DNA from: Lineus longissimus
Taxonomy: Eukaryota; Nemertea; Pilidiophora; Heteronemertea; Lineidae
Length of the DNA stretch: 64,000 bases
Direction of reading: 5' to 3'
NCBI RefSeq assembly: GCF_910592395.1
Contig: NC_088309.1
Location: forward strand, 2,544,501 to 2,608,500
Part shown: positions 47,001 to 59,000 of the stretch, in pieces
Layout of the letters: every line of letters starts with the position of its first letter
Position numbering within the stretch: the first letter of the stretch is position 1
Notes under the pieces: model-generated
The model's input: only the letters and a program-made list of their open reading frames with translations
What the model was told of the DNA's origin: nothing
Database searches by the model: none
Translations under genes and position numbers: made by a program

Positions 47001-50000
47001 ATTTGAAGACAAAATTGCTTGTTCTCACTGTGCACAGCCTGTGGATTGTAGGTGCTTTAAGACAGTACGGCTCTATATAAGAAGTTACAGTACATTATAA
47101 CTTTCATTTGTTTTCTGCAGTCGTCACTGACCCTCCTGATGCAGACGTTAGACCAGGCCAACCCATTCTTTATCCGCTGTATCAAGTCAAATGCTGATAA
47201 GGTAAGTAATGATGTTCCAGGGGCATTGGCATTTGGTGGCCATTTCACAAGTCAAATTGAACAAATCCTGCTCTCATTCAGAAATGTAATGTTAAATTTG
47301 AATTGCGTCATTCTTCTTTACTCTGATGTCCCAGTTTTGCCCATCTTGTTCCTTCATATTTTCACTTAACATACGTGATGGGAACTGTACTGAAGTATAC
47401 AATGTCATGCCTGTTTTGATAGTGACAATTCCCACATTTTGAATTCCAGACTCCTTGTGTATTTGACGAGGAGATCATCCTCCGCCAGCTGCGATACACG
47501 GGTATGCTGGCCACGGTTGAGATTAGACGTCTGGGCTACAACTACCGACTAGCATTCGATGAGTTTATCCACCACTATAAGATCTTACTGCCAAACGGCT
47601 TGTTGAGCTCAAAACAAGATGTCAGTGCTTTCCTGTCAAAGAACATTACCACTGATGACTATCAGATAGGAGCCACCAAGGTGAGTTGAATTTCTTTGCC
47701 GTTCACCTTGCATAATAGTGCATAGTCCTGTCCTTTCTCATGTTTCTTCATGTGTCGTCACAGAAGCTCTCTTGGGTGTCCTGAACCGCAGCTACAAAGC
47801 AAGCAACAAGACCTGTTAGGCTTAGTGGTAAGTGATTGGGAATAGAACCAGCCACATCGAAATCACCAGGCCAACTTTCTACCACAGCTGCCTGGCTGCA
47901 GTATCTGTTTCTTCTTTGGAGAAAATGCATCAAAGTTGGAGTTGTCTTCGGAATGTTTAGGTGGCATTCTAGATACAAATCTTACTTTCAGGTGTTTCTA
48001 CGTGAGCCTGAGAAGATGGAGCTGGACCAAGCCCTGCATCATGCGATCATGGAGCGTGTGATCAAGATCCAACGCTGGATGAGAACCACCTTGGAGAGAA
48101 AGAAGTACGTCCAGATGAAGAAGGCTTCAGTGATGATACAGGTATGCATGAACCCACATTCTAGAGATGCGGTGCAGTTCTGGTGAGGAAATGCCCCAAA
48201 TATCTCTGAAACTCTTCAAGTCTGTTTGTATTCATTCTGAAGGACTTGTTAGGAAAGATGCTCATAGTCTGTTGTAAACTCGCAGACTCTCTCTTCTTAA
48301 TCTTAGCCCAACTTCACTTGCTCACTTGCTCTGTCTCATGCTGATCTACTCTTTGTATCTTTTGTGACTGTCCAATCTCAGTCTCTGTCCCGTCATAATG
48401 GATTGAGGGTCAGCAGGAAATCTCTGACAGAAGGAACCTGTATCAGCTCAGTGCCTGTTTTCCACCGGTAAACTCGGATTTTGTATTGACCTTCTGTTGA
48501 ATTTTCTCTTTTGCTCTACCTCTCCAGTTCTTCTTTTCCCACTTGATAGCCTAATTGGAATTATTGCACAAATAACCCAAGTCTTCTGAGCAATTTAGAA
48601 GGCAAGAATTCGCCAAACTCAGCAGACTTGGGTTAAGGAATGATTAACACAGTTTACACATGGGGACGTCTGTTCACCTTTAGACATTCAGCTTTGAGAA
48701 GGAGAGGAAGGGGCATTATTCAGGGTGAAGCGTCATTTTGATCTTCTTCACTTATTTTTCAAAGTTACAGAATTGGGTTTTTGTAATATGCATGTGTTGT
48801 TTTCTGGTGAAAGTTTTATTCTTATATTTCTATATTTTTTCAGTCGCATGTGCGGACTTTCATTGCTCGGCGGAGGTTGTACCGAAAACTGTTTGTGGCA
48901 ATATCAATCCAGAAATGGTATCGGGGGTTCAAGATCCGGCGGAACTATTTGAGAATGGTCAAAGCCACTATTGTGATACAAAAACACTACCGGGGGTACA
49001 CAGCAAGGCAAAGGTTAGACTGTGGTTTCATATCACTTTGCATTATCTCATCTTCCTAGAAACTTAGGTGTTTCACCAAAAAACGTGAGAGGAGTTTGTC
49101 AAGGCATCTGCAGTGGGTAACAACATTGATAGTTTGGCCATCTAAGATTCAGTGCTATTAGTGTTGCTTGATATTTCAATGAAAAATGTTCTTCTTATCC
49201 TTTACAGATTCAAGGTGTTGTTGGCGCAGGATCGCGAACAGCGCCGCCTGAAGTTAGAGGAGGAAAAAGAGAAAGAAAAACAGCCGCAGCCGTCCGTTAG
49301 CCACCTGAAACAAGACCTTGGTGACGTCCACTCATCCACCAGTGACGAGGGCATGTTCACAAAAGAGAGCAGCACTGAGGAGTTAGAAATCGACAAGGAC
49401 TTTGAGAGCACGCATACTAATGACTCAGAAGAGTAAGCATGCCTTGTCTCTTGCTGTTCAACCTTTCTTTGTTAGTTTTAGTAAATCTTCATTTCTGTGT
49501 GAGTTTGGTGCGGTTTAAACCGGGTCAGTATTGGTTTAACATTTGGTGTCTGAATCACACCTTTACCTTCATTTCTGCAAAATAGTTTAGGTTTTTTCTT
49601 CCTTTGCTACTCTTGATATTAAAATCAGTCAGCATTTTCATTTTATCTCGGAGAAATCTGGTGGCCTGGTTCATATAATGATTCAGAGAGTTTCATTTCT
49701 GTTTAACTGTAAGAACTGACTAACCCTTGTCTGTTTACTAACACATGTCTTGTTGCAAACTACACTAAAAGCATGTTATAACTGATCACAAGGTGAATTG
49801 TCAAGTGACTTGCAATGATTTGTAACCTTGTTTGCAAGCTGTACAAAACATGCATGGGATATGACATCAACCTTTCAAATGAAATCCATTTAGAAATCTT
49901 GGCAGCATCTTGGTCAAACTTGGTCTGGTCTAACTCCAATACAGTAAACCAGATGAATTTGTTGATGAGTAGAATTTATGAAAAGCATGTCCTTTGTCTT

Positions 50001-53000
50001 GGTCTGTAAATAACCATTTACTTATTTAACCCTTTAAAGGCTGGTAACATATTGGAGGATTTTCCTTTAACTTCGGTTGTATTGTATTAGCCTTTAAAGG
50101 GTTAAACATTTCTATTCTGTATGATAGCTCACTATGCTCATTGTAGCTATGCATGAGTCACCTATTATTGCCGTTCTCTTGGAGGCCTTTTCGGGGTAAC
50201 TTTCACATGGAAAATAACTTGAAAAATACAGTTGCTGCAGTTGTAACAAAGGGGACACATTTCTTTAAAATACCTGAATCGGGACAGCCTGAGCGCTGTG
50301 AAAGCTCATTTGACTCATGATTGAGTGGTCATTGGTGAAAAGGCCTTCAGCTTCCTTCCATTAACCCACCATTTGCTGTTGCAGGAGCAGTGGAATCTTG
50401 GACGATTCTGAGTCTGAAGCGGGCAAACATCTTCCTCCCTTTTCCACCCCACCCTTGACGCCTGTCTCACCTAAGGCACCCCCTAGTATCCTCACATCGA
50501 CCGTCAAAATGCGGCCAGCTATCTCGGCATCTGGAGAGGCGATCGGTGAAGAGTCGTTAGCCTCTCCTGTTTGGAGACCCAGGTATGTTGAAATGGGTCG
50601 ATTATATGTGTCGTGGCTGTTTTGTTTGGAGATGAAAACCCCTAAAACCCACATATCCCTTTTCTTGTTTTCTTGCGACTCTTGTCGTTTGTTGGCGACT
50701 GTTTGTGTTACCGATTCTCCTCTGATACCAGGTTTATTGTACATACGAGCATGCATTAGCTTGGAAAAAATAGCATGGCTATGAATTCCTTGAATGTGTG
50801 TCCTTCATAACACGGTAGGGTCACTGCTGCATGGTAGTCCCACCAAACATAACTTCCCGTCAAGAAGAGCGTTGATCTGTTTCGCCATCAATGGTTTTAG
50901 TGTATGTAGTTTTGTCTTGTGTTGTGATTTGGCACTTTGACTTGGACTCATCTTTGAAACTGAATTACAGTTAGTTGATTGCGCCAGATGACCGAAATTC
51001 TGTCTCAAAGATGAGTCAAGAGTCGCATTAGTAAGATGCATTTAACCTCTCTATTATTGGTATTGAACTTTCTACTAATCAGCACATGTCTGACGGAAAC
51101 AACAAATCTACTTCATTCCTGTCCTAATCACCCCTTTAATCCTGTTATCATCTCTTCCATCCCCGAGTCTGAGCCTTGGCATCAGTTAGGCACTAAAAAG
51201 CTGTGATATCAGATATATAATTGTGTGTGAAATTGGAAACAATCCACCTTAATTGTCAAAAAGGTTGTATTTTCTTCTGTTTTCCATCTGAAGCTTCATT
51301 CTGCCGTTATTTTTGAGAAACTTTTCCATTGAGTTTTCTGTGCTACTTTGGTGTTGGGGAAACACTTGAAAGTCTTGATTCAATGTTTGTAAATAAAACG
51401 GTTCCCTTGGAAGGGGGCCTTAACTCTGTAGATTGTGCATGTATGCTGGCCAAGTTGTTGAATTCTAGACGAGCAAAACTGTAAATACAACATGTAATAT
51501 AGAAAGAGATCATGAGGCATTGTTGGTTTGATCCTGCTCATGACTGTAAATTTCAAAAACTAGACTGTTGGTAATTGCACTGCTCTCCATTTGAATGAAG
51601 ATTGTTGCAATATTTGAATGTTCTCCTTTCCGTCTCTAGGGTACGGCAGATGGTGGACAGCATAGAAAAGCCAGACGTTTCAGAGAAGCACAAGGTATGT
51701 ATTATCTTCCTCATACCATGCTCTTGCTCTCGATTGATAATTTGAATGGAAACCAAATCAAATCTGTTACTTGACCTCTTTCTAGATGGGCACCTCTTGT
51801 GGTGGTGTGCCGAGACTTTGCTGAGTTGGGGTCAACTTCAGTTGATTTCAACATCACAGATGCCTGTGAGTCGGCCATTTTGTTTTCGCTCAAGAGAGCA
51901 CTACTACTGATCAGAAGAGGCAAATTCATTTGAAGATCTTGAATAAGTGTCCTTTTGATTCTAATAGTGTCAAATAATCTTGTAGATACAACCAGAATTG
52001 AGATATGACTAAAACATGTTCATTGCATCAGAAGAATTTGTCTGCCAGAAGTCTTGAAAGTAAAGGAAGACATTCGAATGTTGTGTGTTTTTCGCCAACA
52101 GTTTGTCATCCTGACTGATGTGTATATTTTGAAATTTGCTGTATGCTGCGAGATTGTAAAGTTTGAGTGATAAGGCTTCTGTAGCTTTACATGTCTGCCT
52201 AAATGGTTGTACTTTTGAGTTTCTATATTGTACGCTTTGGTGAGTTAGTACGGTATGCTTCTTTCACTCTGGTTAGGAAATATTGCAATTCGGACAAACA
52301 GTCATGGTTTATGCTCTCTGACCTTGGCTGCAAGTGTGAACACCTTGTATGCCTGTGTGTGTGTGCGTGCACATGAATGTGAGATGACGAAATCGACATT
52401 TGACTGTTGGGTTTCCCATGTTTATATCACTTTATCAATCATTTTGATCATTTAAATTTCTTTAGGTTCCCAGAGTCACTGTTGACTCACCCCCTAAGGT
52501 AGCTTTTTACTTCTTTCAAGGCTTTTCTAACCTCAACCCATCAGAAATCCCTTTTATTCAATCATGCTGGCCAATTATGTCACCCAAAGTAATTAGACTT
52601 GACAGTAGTTGCATTATGCAATTTCAAAGTTGGGTTTGCACTTGGTTCCTTCTGATCAAGAATAGCACCAACTTTGCAAATCATCTGTTGACAAGTGTCA
52701 CTTCTATGGCTGCACTGACCTGTGACATAAACATGACTGTTGTGATTGGAAAGTGTCTGCCTGTTGGTCAAACACAATCATGGCTGATTGCAGGGTGCAG
52801 CCATATAGAAATCTATCATTTGTGAAATGGTTTTCACTACTGTTGAGGCTAGTTATGGTGGTCATATTAGGTAAGGCCACGTTTCCGATCGGGAAATATG
52901 TAAATAACACTGACACAACCACGCTTTTGTTCCTAACTTTCAGCTCATTTTACTGTTGAATTTCAAACACTCTCTCAGCAGCAGCAACTTGAATTATTCT

Positions 53001-56000
53001 AAGAATTGCACTGATTACAAACTGTTACTTTGAATAAGAGTCTGTACATAAAGAAACTGTATAGAATTGTACATAGAAATACAGCACACAGTCTGTAATG
53101 GAAATCCTAACCCTCCATCAAAATGTCATAGATTGATACAGCCTGTACTCAGAACATGGGCTGATTATGAAGGAGCCCTAAACTGCAGTGGACCCAGAAG
53201 AGCATTCATCAGTGTTTCTGTTCAAGGATTATCATAATTGTTTCTTGTTGTACAGAAATGTACCCATCAGACTTCTCATTTCTTCATAAGATATGTGAGT
53301 AATAGAACCAGTTGTAGTGCAGTAGAAAGAATAGATCTAGAAAACACCTACCATTTATTCATGTAGTTGCAAAGCTAACATGATTTAGGTCATTTAAGTG
53401 CAATGAAAGAGCTGAATTGTGAACTTGGTTGTCATTCATTCGAAGAACCCTTTTTCCTACCCCCTCCCTGCAAAAAGGAATCCGACATCACTGTGTGTTG
53501 TGTGTTTTATGTAGGTATGAAAGCAAAATTTTTATATCGGGTCCCCATCCAGGTTTATGACAAAACAAGAGATTATCAAAGTGTAATTATGCTAGTCCTA
53601 TCATCCCTCATGATAACCCCTACACGGTCTTCATTATTTCAACTTCAAGGTCCGTCGACAAAGTGCATACGCCAAATCCTCTGGCTTAGAACCGCTCGAT
53701 TTATTCAAACAAGATGTCGTAGATAAACGTGCACTTCAGAATTACGTAACAGCCCGGCCATTGAGCGCTACTATAGAAAGGGGACCTTTACTCTCCCCAA
53801 ACTCCTATCAGGCTGCCAAACGATTCGTAAGTTAAGAATGTTGGATGATATTGGCTGAACTGTTAGATAACCCCTTGTTCTCCATTCCTTTTGACATGAT
53901 TACTCATTGTGAACCTAAGTTTCAGGTTTCGTTCTGCCATGCTAATAGAATTAACTATGCTATTTTATTACATTAGCTCCAAACTCATATTGTCTAACCC
54001 AAATAACAGTAAATATCTCCTGAAACTTGGGTGATATGGTGTTCCTGATCTTTTGATTGTTCACCTGCCCTAAAATATTGTATGTTCTGCCTGCCAGTTT
54101 GATTGCGTTATGCGATACGATAACATGTTTTGAAAAGATAACTGAATAACAGACTGCACTTTTTCACCATGAGGAACTATCTATCTCTGTGTTCTCATGG
54201 CCTGAACTCATATTCCAGCATGGACATGAAACCCCTAACTTTATTTGAAAGATACATCCACCCAGCCCAGAACTTGCCGTGTGTGATATCTTCCTGTGTT
54301 CAACATGCCTCTATACCCCTCTGACCTAATCCTCCATTACAAACTCATTCCGCATTTTGCTTGACAAGACATGGTTCTCTGTTAAACCTGGTATTGCATT
54401 CATTGTTTGTGATTTAGTAATTGGCGTAATCTTCATTTTCAGGCCACTTTTGATTTTCCAACCTGTTCTATGTGCTGTCGGATGTTGTGCATGTAGTTTC
54501 CACCAGTAATGAATACATTCCTCCATGAATGCTTGCTTTTTCCTTTTCAATGCTTGCAATCGAATGCCGTGTGAGACACTCCTGGCTTCTACCTCTGTAA
54601 ATAATCGATATGAAAGTGAAGCTTGAAGTTCAAATTGCACACTTGATAACTTGCCCTGATCTAAGGGAAGGGCATTCTCAAAAACTATATCTTCAAAGTG
54701 AATTTTTCTCATGAAGTGATTCTTTTCCCTCCCACTCCTCAGCTTTCGTTGTCTGGATCCTTCCGCCGGAAGAAGTCTCAGTCTATCACCTGCTCCGAGT
54801 CAGTCAGTGAAGAATTACTGCGAGCAGGCATCATTGCACCCCCAGCTTCACCCTCCCTGGCTAGTCGCAGATCTACGGTCCTTGTAAGTTTAGTAAGATT
54901 TGAACCTTTCATGTGCAGTGTCCTGGGTTTTCTGGTTGTGGTTTAATATCCGATGGGCTACGAGCTTAACTATGGCTGCCACTATGTGCGGCTGGCTGTC
55001 GCTAGGGTATGTATGATTCAGTCAAGTGATGTATAGTGTGAAGCAAAAAGACAAATTTTAGTGCAAGTTTCCTTCAGGTCATAAGAACCATTGTTAAAAG
55101 TAGCTCGATTTGATTCATGCCTGTATACATCGGAGACTAGTCATTTGACAAATCAACATCCCCTAGTGACAGCCAGTGGTTTTGTCCTTGTGGTTGAAGT
55201 TCTCAAACTCATTTAATATCATGTACCAAGTATGAAGCTGACAACTTTTGTGCCAAACATCGTATCCATATAGCTAGGTTCGGGACAATTTCTTGGCATC
55301 AACAACCACAAAACATGACTGGGGATAGCCCTTTCTCGTTGAAGGTGAAGCTGCTTTACTGTGGCCGAAACAATATATCAAGAGTTTGAAGACTTGCGAG
55401 TTGCAGCTTTTATGTAAAAGCCAAGATGGCATGTGCCTTTACTGGTATTGAATGAGTTGATTCCGGTGTCAAAGTGTCTGTTTCCTAATAACTTGTGGAA
55501 AAGGTGGTGAAGTTTACTGTAACATTTGTGTAATCCCCAAATTTCACATTGAAATTCCAATGTTATGTGTGCAATGAGAACAATCAGCTTTTCCAGACTA
55601 TAACGAAGCCTTTGTGATCCCATTCCTTGATAACCAAATGGAAAATCCCACCCGAGGCCAGGTTTCTCCCATGGTGAACTGTACTCTTATCTTTGCACCA
55701 AGATGAGTGAATTATAAACAAATTGACCCAAAATAGATTACATGTCCTGTTGTACTTCAGTCGACCACCTCCCCTGGGTTGAAGCGCCAGCCGGCCTTCA
55801 GGTCAGATAGTACCATTAGTATGCACATTCCAAAGACAGTCGCCCGCCATAGTAGTGAATCTTGTCTCACTGTAAGTGTTGGTTACTTCTGTTCCTTCAA
55901 ATGTACACAACCCTCCCGCCACACACCACTTACAACCAACATGTACAGGTTATCCTTGCACTTCTAAAAATCAAAATGTCCAGAACCTGTTCAAGCCTCT

Positions 56001-59000
56001 TCTCTGTGAATACAACTAAACAGTGTTATGTTAAGTTTCATTTGCAGATGTCGAAAGTAACTATTTTATTCCAAGACCTACAGGTCTCAAATGCTTTCAT
56101 TAGTGAAAGTCTGTTTAATACATCTTAATCCTGATTACATCAATCTAACACAAGGTATTGATATGAAAATTCAAGGACAGTGTAGCAACGAAAATTCCTT
56201 TATATTCTATTTGGTTTGGATACAAAGTGATCTAGGGCTATTCAACTGCTTCTTCCACTTCGACTTCTTGGTTTGTTTACCTCAAGTTGTTCATCGCAAA
56301 TCGTTTTGAATACAGGCTCCACCCAGGAGGAAGAAAATGCAATTCAAAAGTCATTCCACCGAAAACCGTAATGATGACATTTTGCCAAGAGATGTTTCAC
56401 TCCCAAATCCGGATGAGGTGCGGGGGCCTGCTGTGATGGACGCATACCCTCCCAATTCTATTCGCCCACTGAACAGACCCCCACTGGCTAAACAGGAGTC
56501 TGTGTCTGATTCAGTGTTTGATGATACTGATGTTGTAAGTTGTTTTTGAACCCATGATTTGCCTCTGCAGCTTTCAACCCCAATCCAGGTAAAAAAGCCT
56601 CTCACTTGATGACACAAAATGCCTTTTATTGTTGTCAGTTGTTCTCCCCTTCCACTTCCATCCGTGCCAACATAGCACAAGCTACAACCTACTATGTACA
56701 GCCACGGTTCTTGCACCATGCACATAAAAGCGTTTTCAGTCACAGCTGCTCCATCCTTGCTTCTTCCCTGGGATAGGTGTGGAATTTAATCAGCCTAAAG
56801 ACTTTGCTTTGTGAAATCTACATTTATGTCACTTGTGTGCCTGAACCTGTTCAGCTTCTTTGCTTCTGTTTGTTGGTTTACTTGTTGATCAAATCTTGGT
56901 CCCAATGACGACTAGGAACAGTTTCCATGAGACCGATGCAGGACCAATCACATGGATTCCTTCGCATCAAGTCTCTGTTCTATCGGGACAGGTTTCCTGA
57001 TATTCTCTGTATGATGACAACATCCATGTCCCAATTTTCTCTATGGCGGTTGGGACAAGTGTGCTATCCTTCCAGTTAGCTTTATTTTTGTTTCAGGTTC
57101 AATACTTTCACCAGAAGAAATTGTTCAGGATATTTCGAGATACCATTTTCCAATCCTTCCTACACTCTACCCTGTGTGTTTTGGGTTCCTGGTAGTTACT
57201 TTGTGGTAGCTTTATCCACATCCCCTGTTCTTCCTGGTGGTTGGATGTGTGCTGAACTGTTCTGCTGAAGTCTTCCCACTGCAAACTACAGCCTCCAATG
57301 ATATCATATGTCCATTATTTTGACTATGTTTCTCGTCCGTCTCGTGCATCTTGGCTATCGATCTTTCACTTCTGGAATGTTTTAACACAGTTCCTTTACA
57401 GCAATGTCCAGCAGTCAGAAACAGCTTGATTCTGATTTGCGGGAGATTATCTTATATGAATAAATACTACACTGGCTATACAATTAACCTAAAATCATGC
57501 CTTTTGGTGCCAAAATAGCAAAGCGCATCGTCTGGACTGAGCAAAGTCATGTATTGCAAAAGCTTTGATTTTGGTCAGTCTTGATTGTGCAGACCCAAGA
57601 CAAGTTGTTGTCAAGATACACAGCCTATTAAAACATTACATGCACAGAACCTGTTTTTTTCCAAAAGACCTCTTTCTCTTATTTGTGTGTTTTGTTAAGT
57701 TGTTCTCCCCAAATCAATTTTGCCTAGGCTCCACCCAGGATCAGGAAGAAGAAACCGTACCATTCCAATCAGGAGGATACGTTTCGAGATGAAGTGGATT
57801 TTAGTGTTCCGTCACCTGATGAGTTGCGGAGACGCTCCTTGATGGCCACGTTTCCCCCTCAGGCTCCAGTGAGGGCGCCACTTGCTAAACAGGAATCTTT
57901 CAGCGATTTGATGTTTCTCGATGTTGTAAGTCTATTTCTGAACGTAAGACTTGCCTTCCTTGGCTCTCCGCCTCTCTGAGTGACTCCTTGAATCAAACAC
58001 CAACACCATGTAACATATTCCAACAATTGACCACATTCCACCTGTTTGATCTCAATAGGTGTCTCAATCATCTCCGGTCAAGTTCTGACTTTGTATTGTA
58101 GACTTGTAGTGTCTCCATTTATTTATCTGTAGGGGACATCGCCACAGACCTAAGGAGCTCTTGTCCTGGCCCATTGTCTTTAATTTAACCTCAGAAACCA
58201 ACATGTTCGTGTGTAGATATTCTAACTTACAGGTCCATCTTAATACCATTGCTGTGTGTCTATGTACAGTCCAATTTGTAAAGTCTATCTATTCCAACAT
58301 ATCTATAGCCTTTAAAGGCCCTACATACATGTGTGCCTTAATGACAATAACACACAGTTTTCTAATATTGGTTATTAAACCTTGGGTGCGAGGGTATGCA
58401 GTCATCTCATCTGTAATATCAATCACCCAGCATATCAAACCACCAAATGCCACAAGTTGACCATAAAGACGTCATCCATCTCTCATATATTGCGTCATCA
58501 TATCTGATATGTTGTGTTACAGAGTTGATGTGGCATACACATCATGTATATACATGTACATAACTTTGGTTTCAGTGATTGAAACTGGTCTCTATACTGT
58601 TGATATGATTGTCTCACATTTTCATAAACAGTGATTACCTTAATATGACTTGAAATTTCTGTCTGGTAGGGGCCATCCATGTCCATAAAGAACACACGCA
58701 CCAAGGAGTGGGGGGGGGGGGGGGTTATGAGTACATGGGTAGGGCGGATGAAGACCGGAGTGTACACCGCGCATGCAGGGGGGGGGGAATCAATGGTGCT
58801 CATATCCTTCATGGACAGCTCCTTACCAAAAGACGTTGCGATTAAAGAGTTTAAAATAAAGCTACAATGTACCTCTGTTGATTTCTTCCCCTTCTCCAGC
58901 CAAAACTCCGCAGGAAACCCCGACCAGCCCCCTTCAGAAGGTCTCACCTTGTCAAATCTTACTCTGCTGAGTCCTTTCAAGATGGTTCTCATAAAGGTTT

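Noticed and set aside
48382-48467. Additional myosin exon between the two IQ exons
   Set aside because: A candidate with acceptor AATCTCAG and donor GTAAAC is 86 nt long, which would break the phase and split an IQ motif.
50361-50756. 131-codon minus-strand ORF
   Set aside because: Antisense shadow of myosin exon 50385-50582.
54326-54712. 128-codon minus-strand ORF in a myosin intron
   Set aside because: No recognisable motif and no splice or promoter context; long but consistent with chance in an intron of this size.
56571-56588. 18-bp microexon (LSTPIQ) after exon 56316-56534
   Set aside because: It has AG and GT borders but the intervening intron would be only 36 bp, too short for normal splicing.
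58498-58992. 164-codon minus-strand ORF
   Set aside because: Partly antisense to tail exon 58900-59034 and partly through a C run; no protein-like features.
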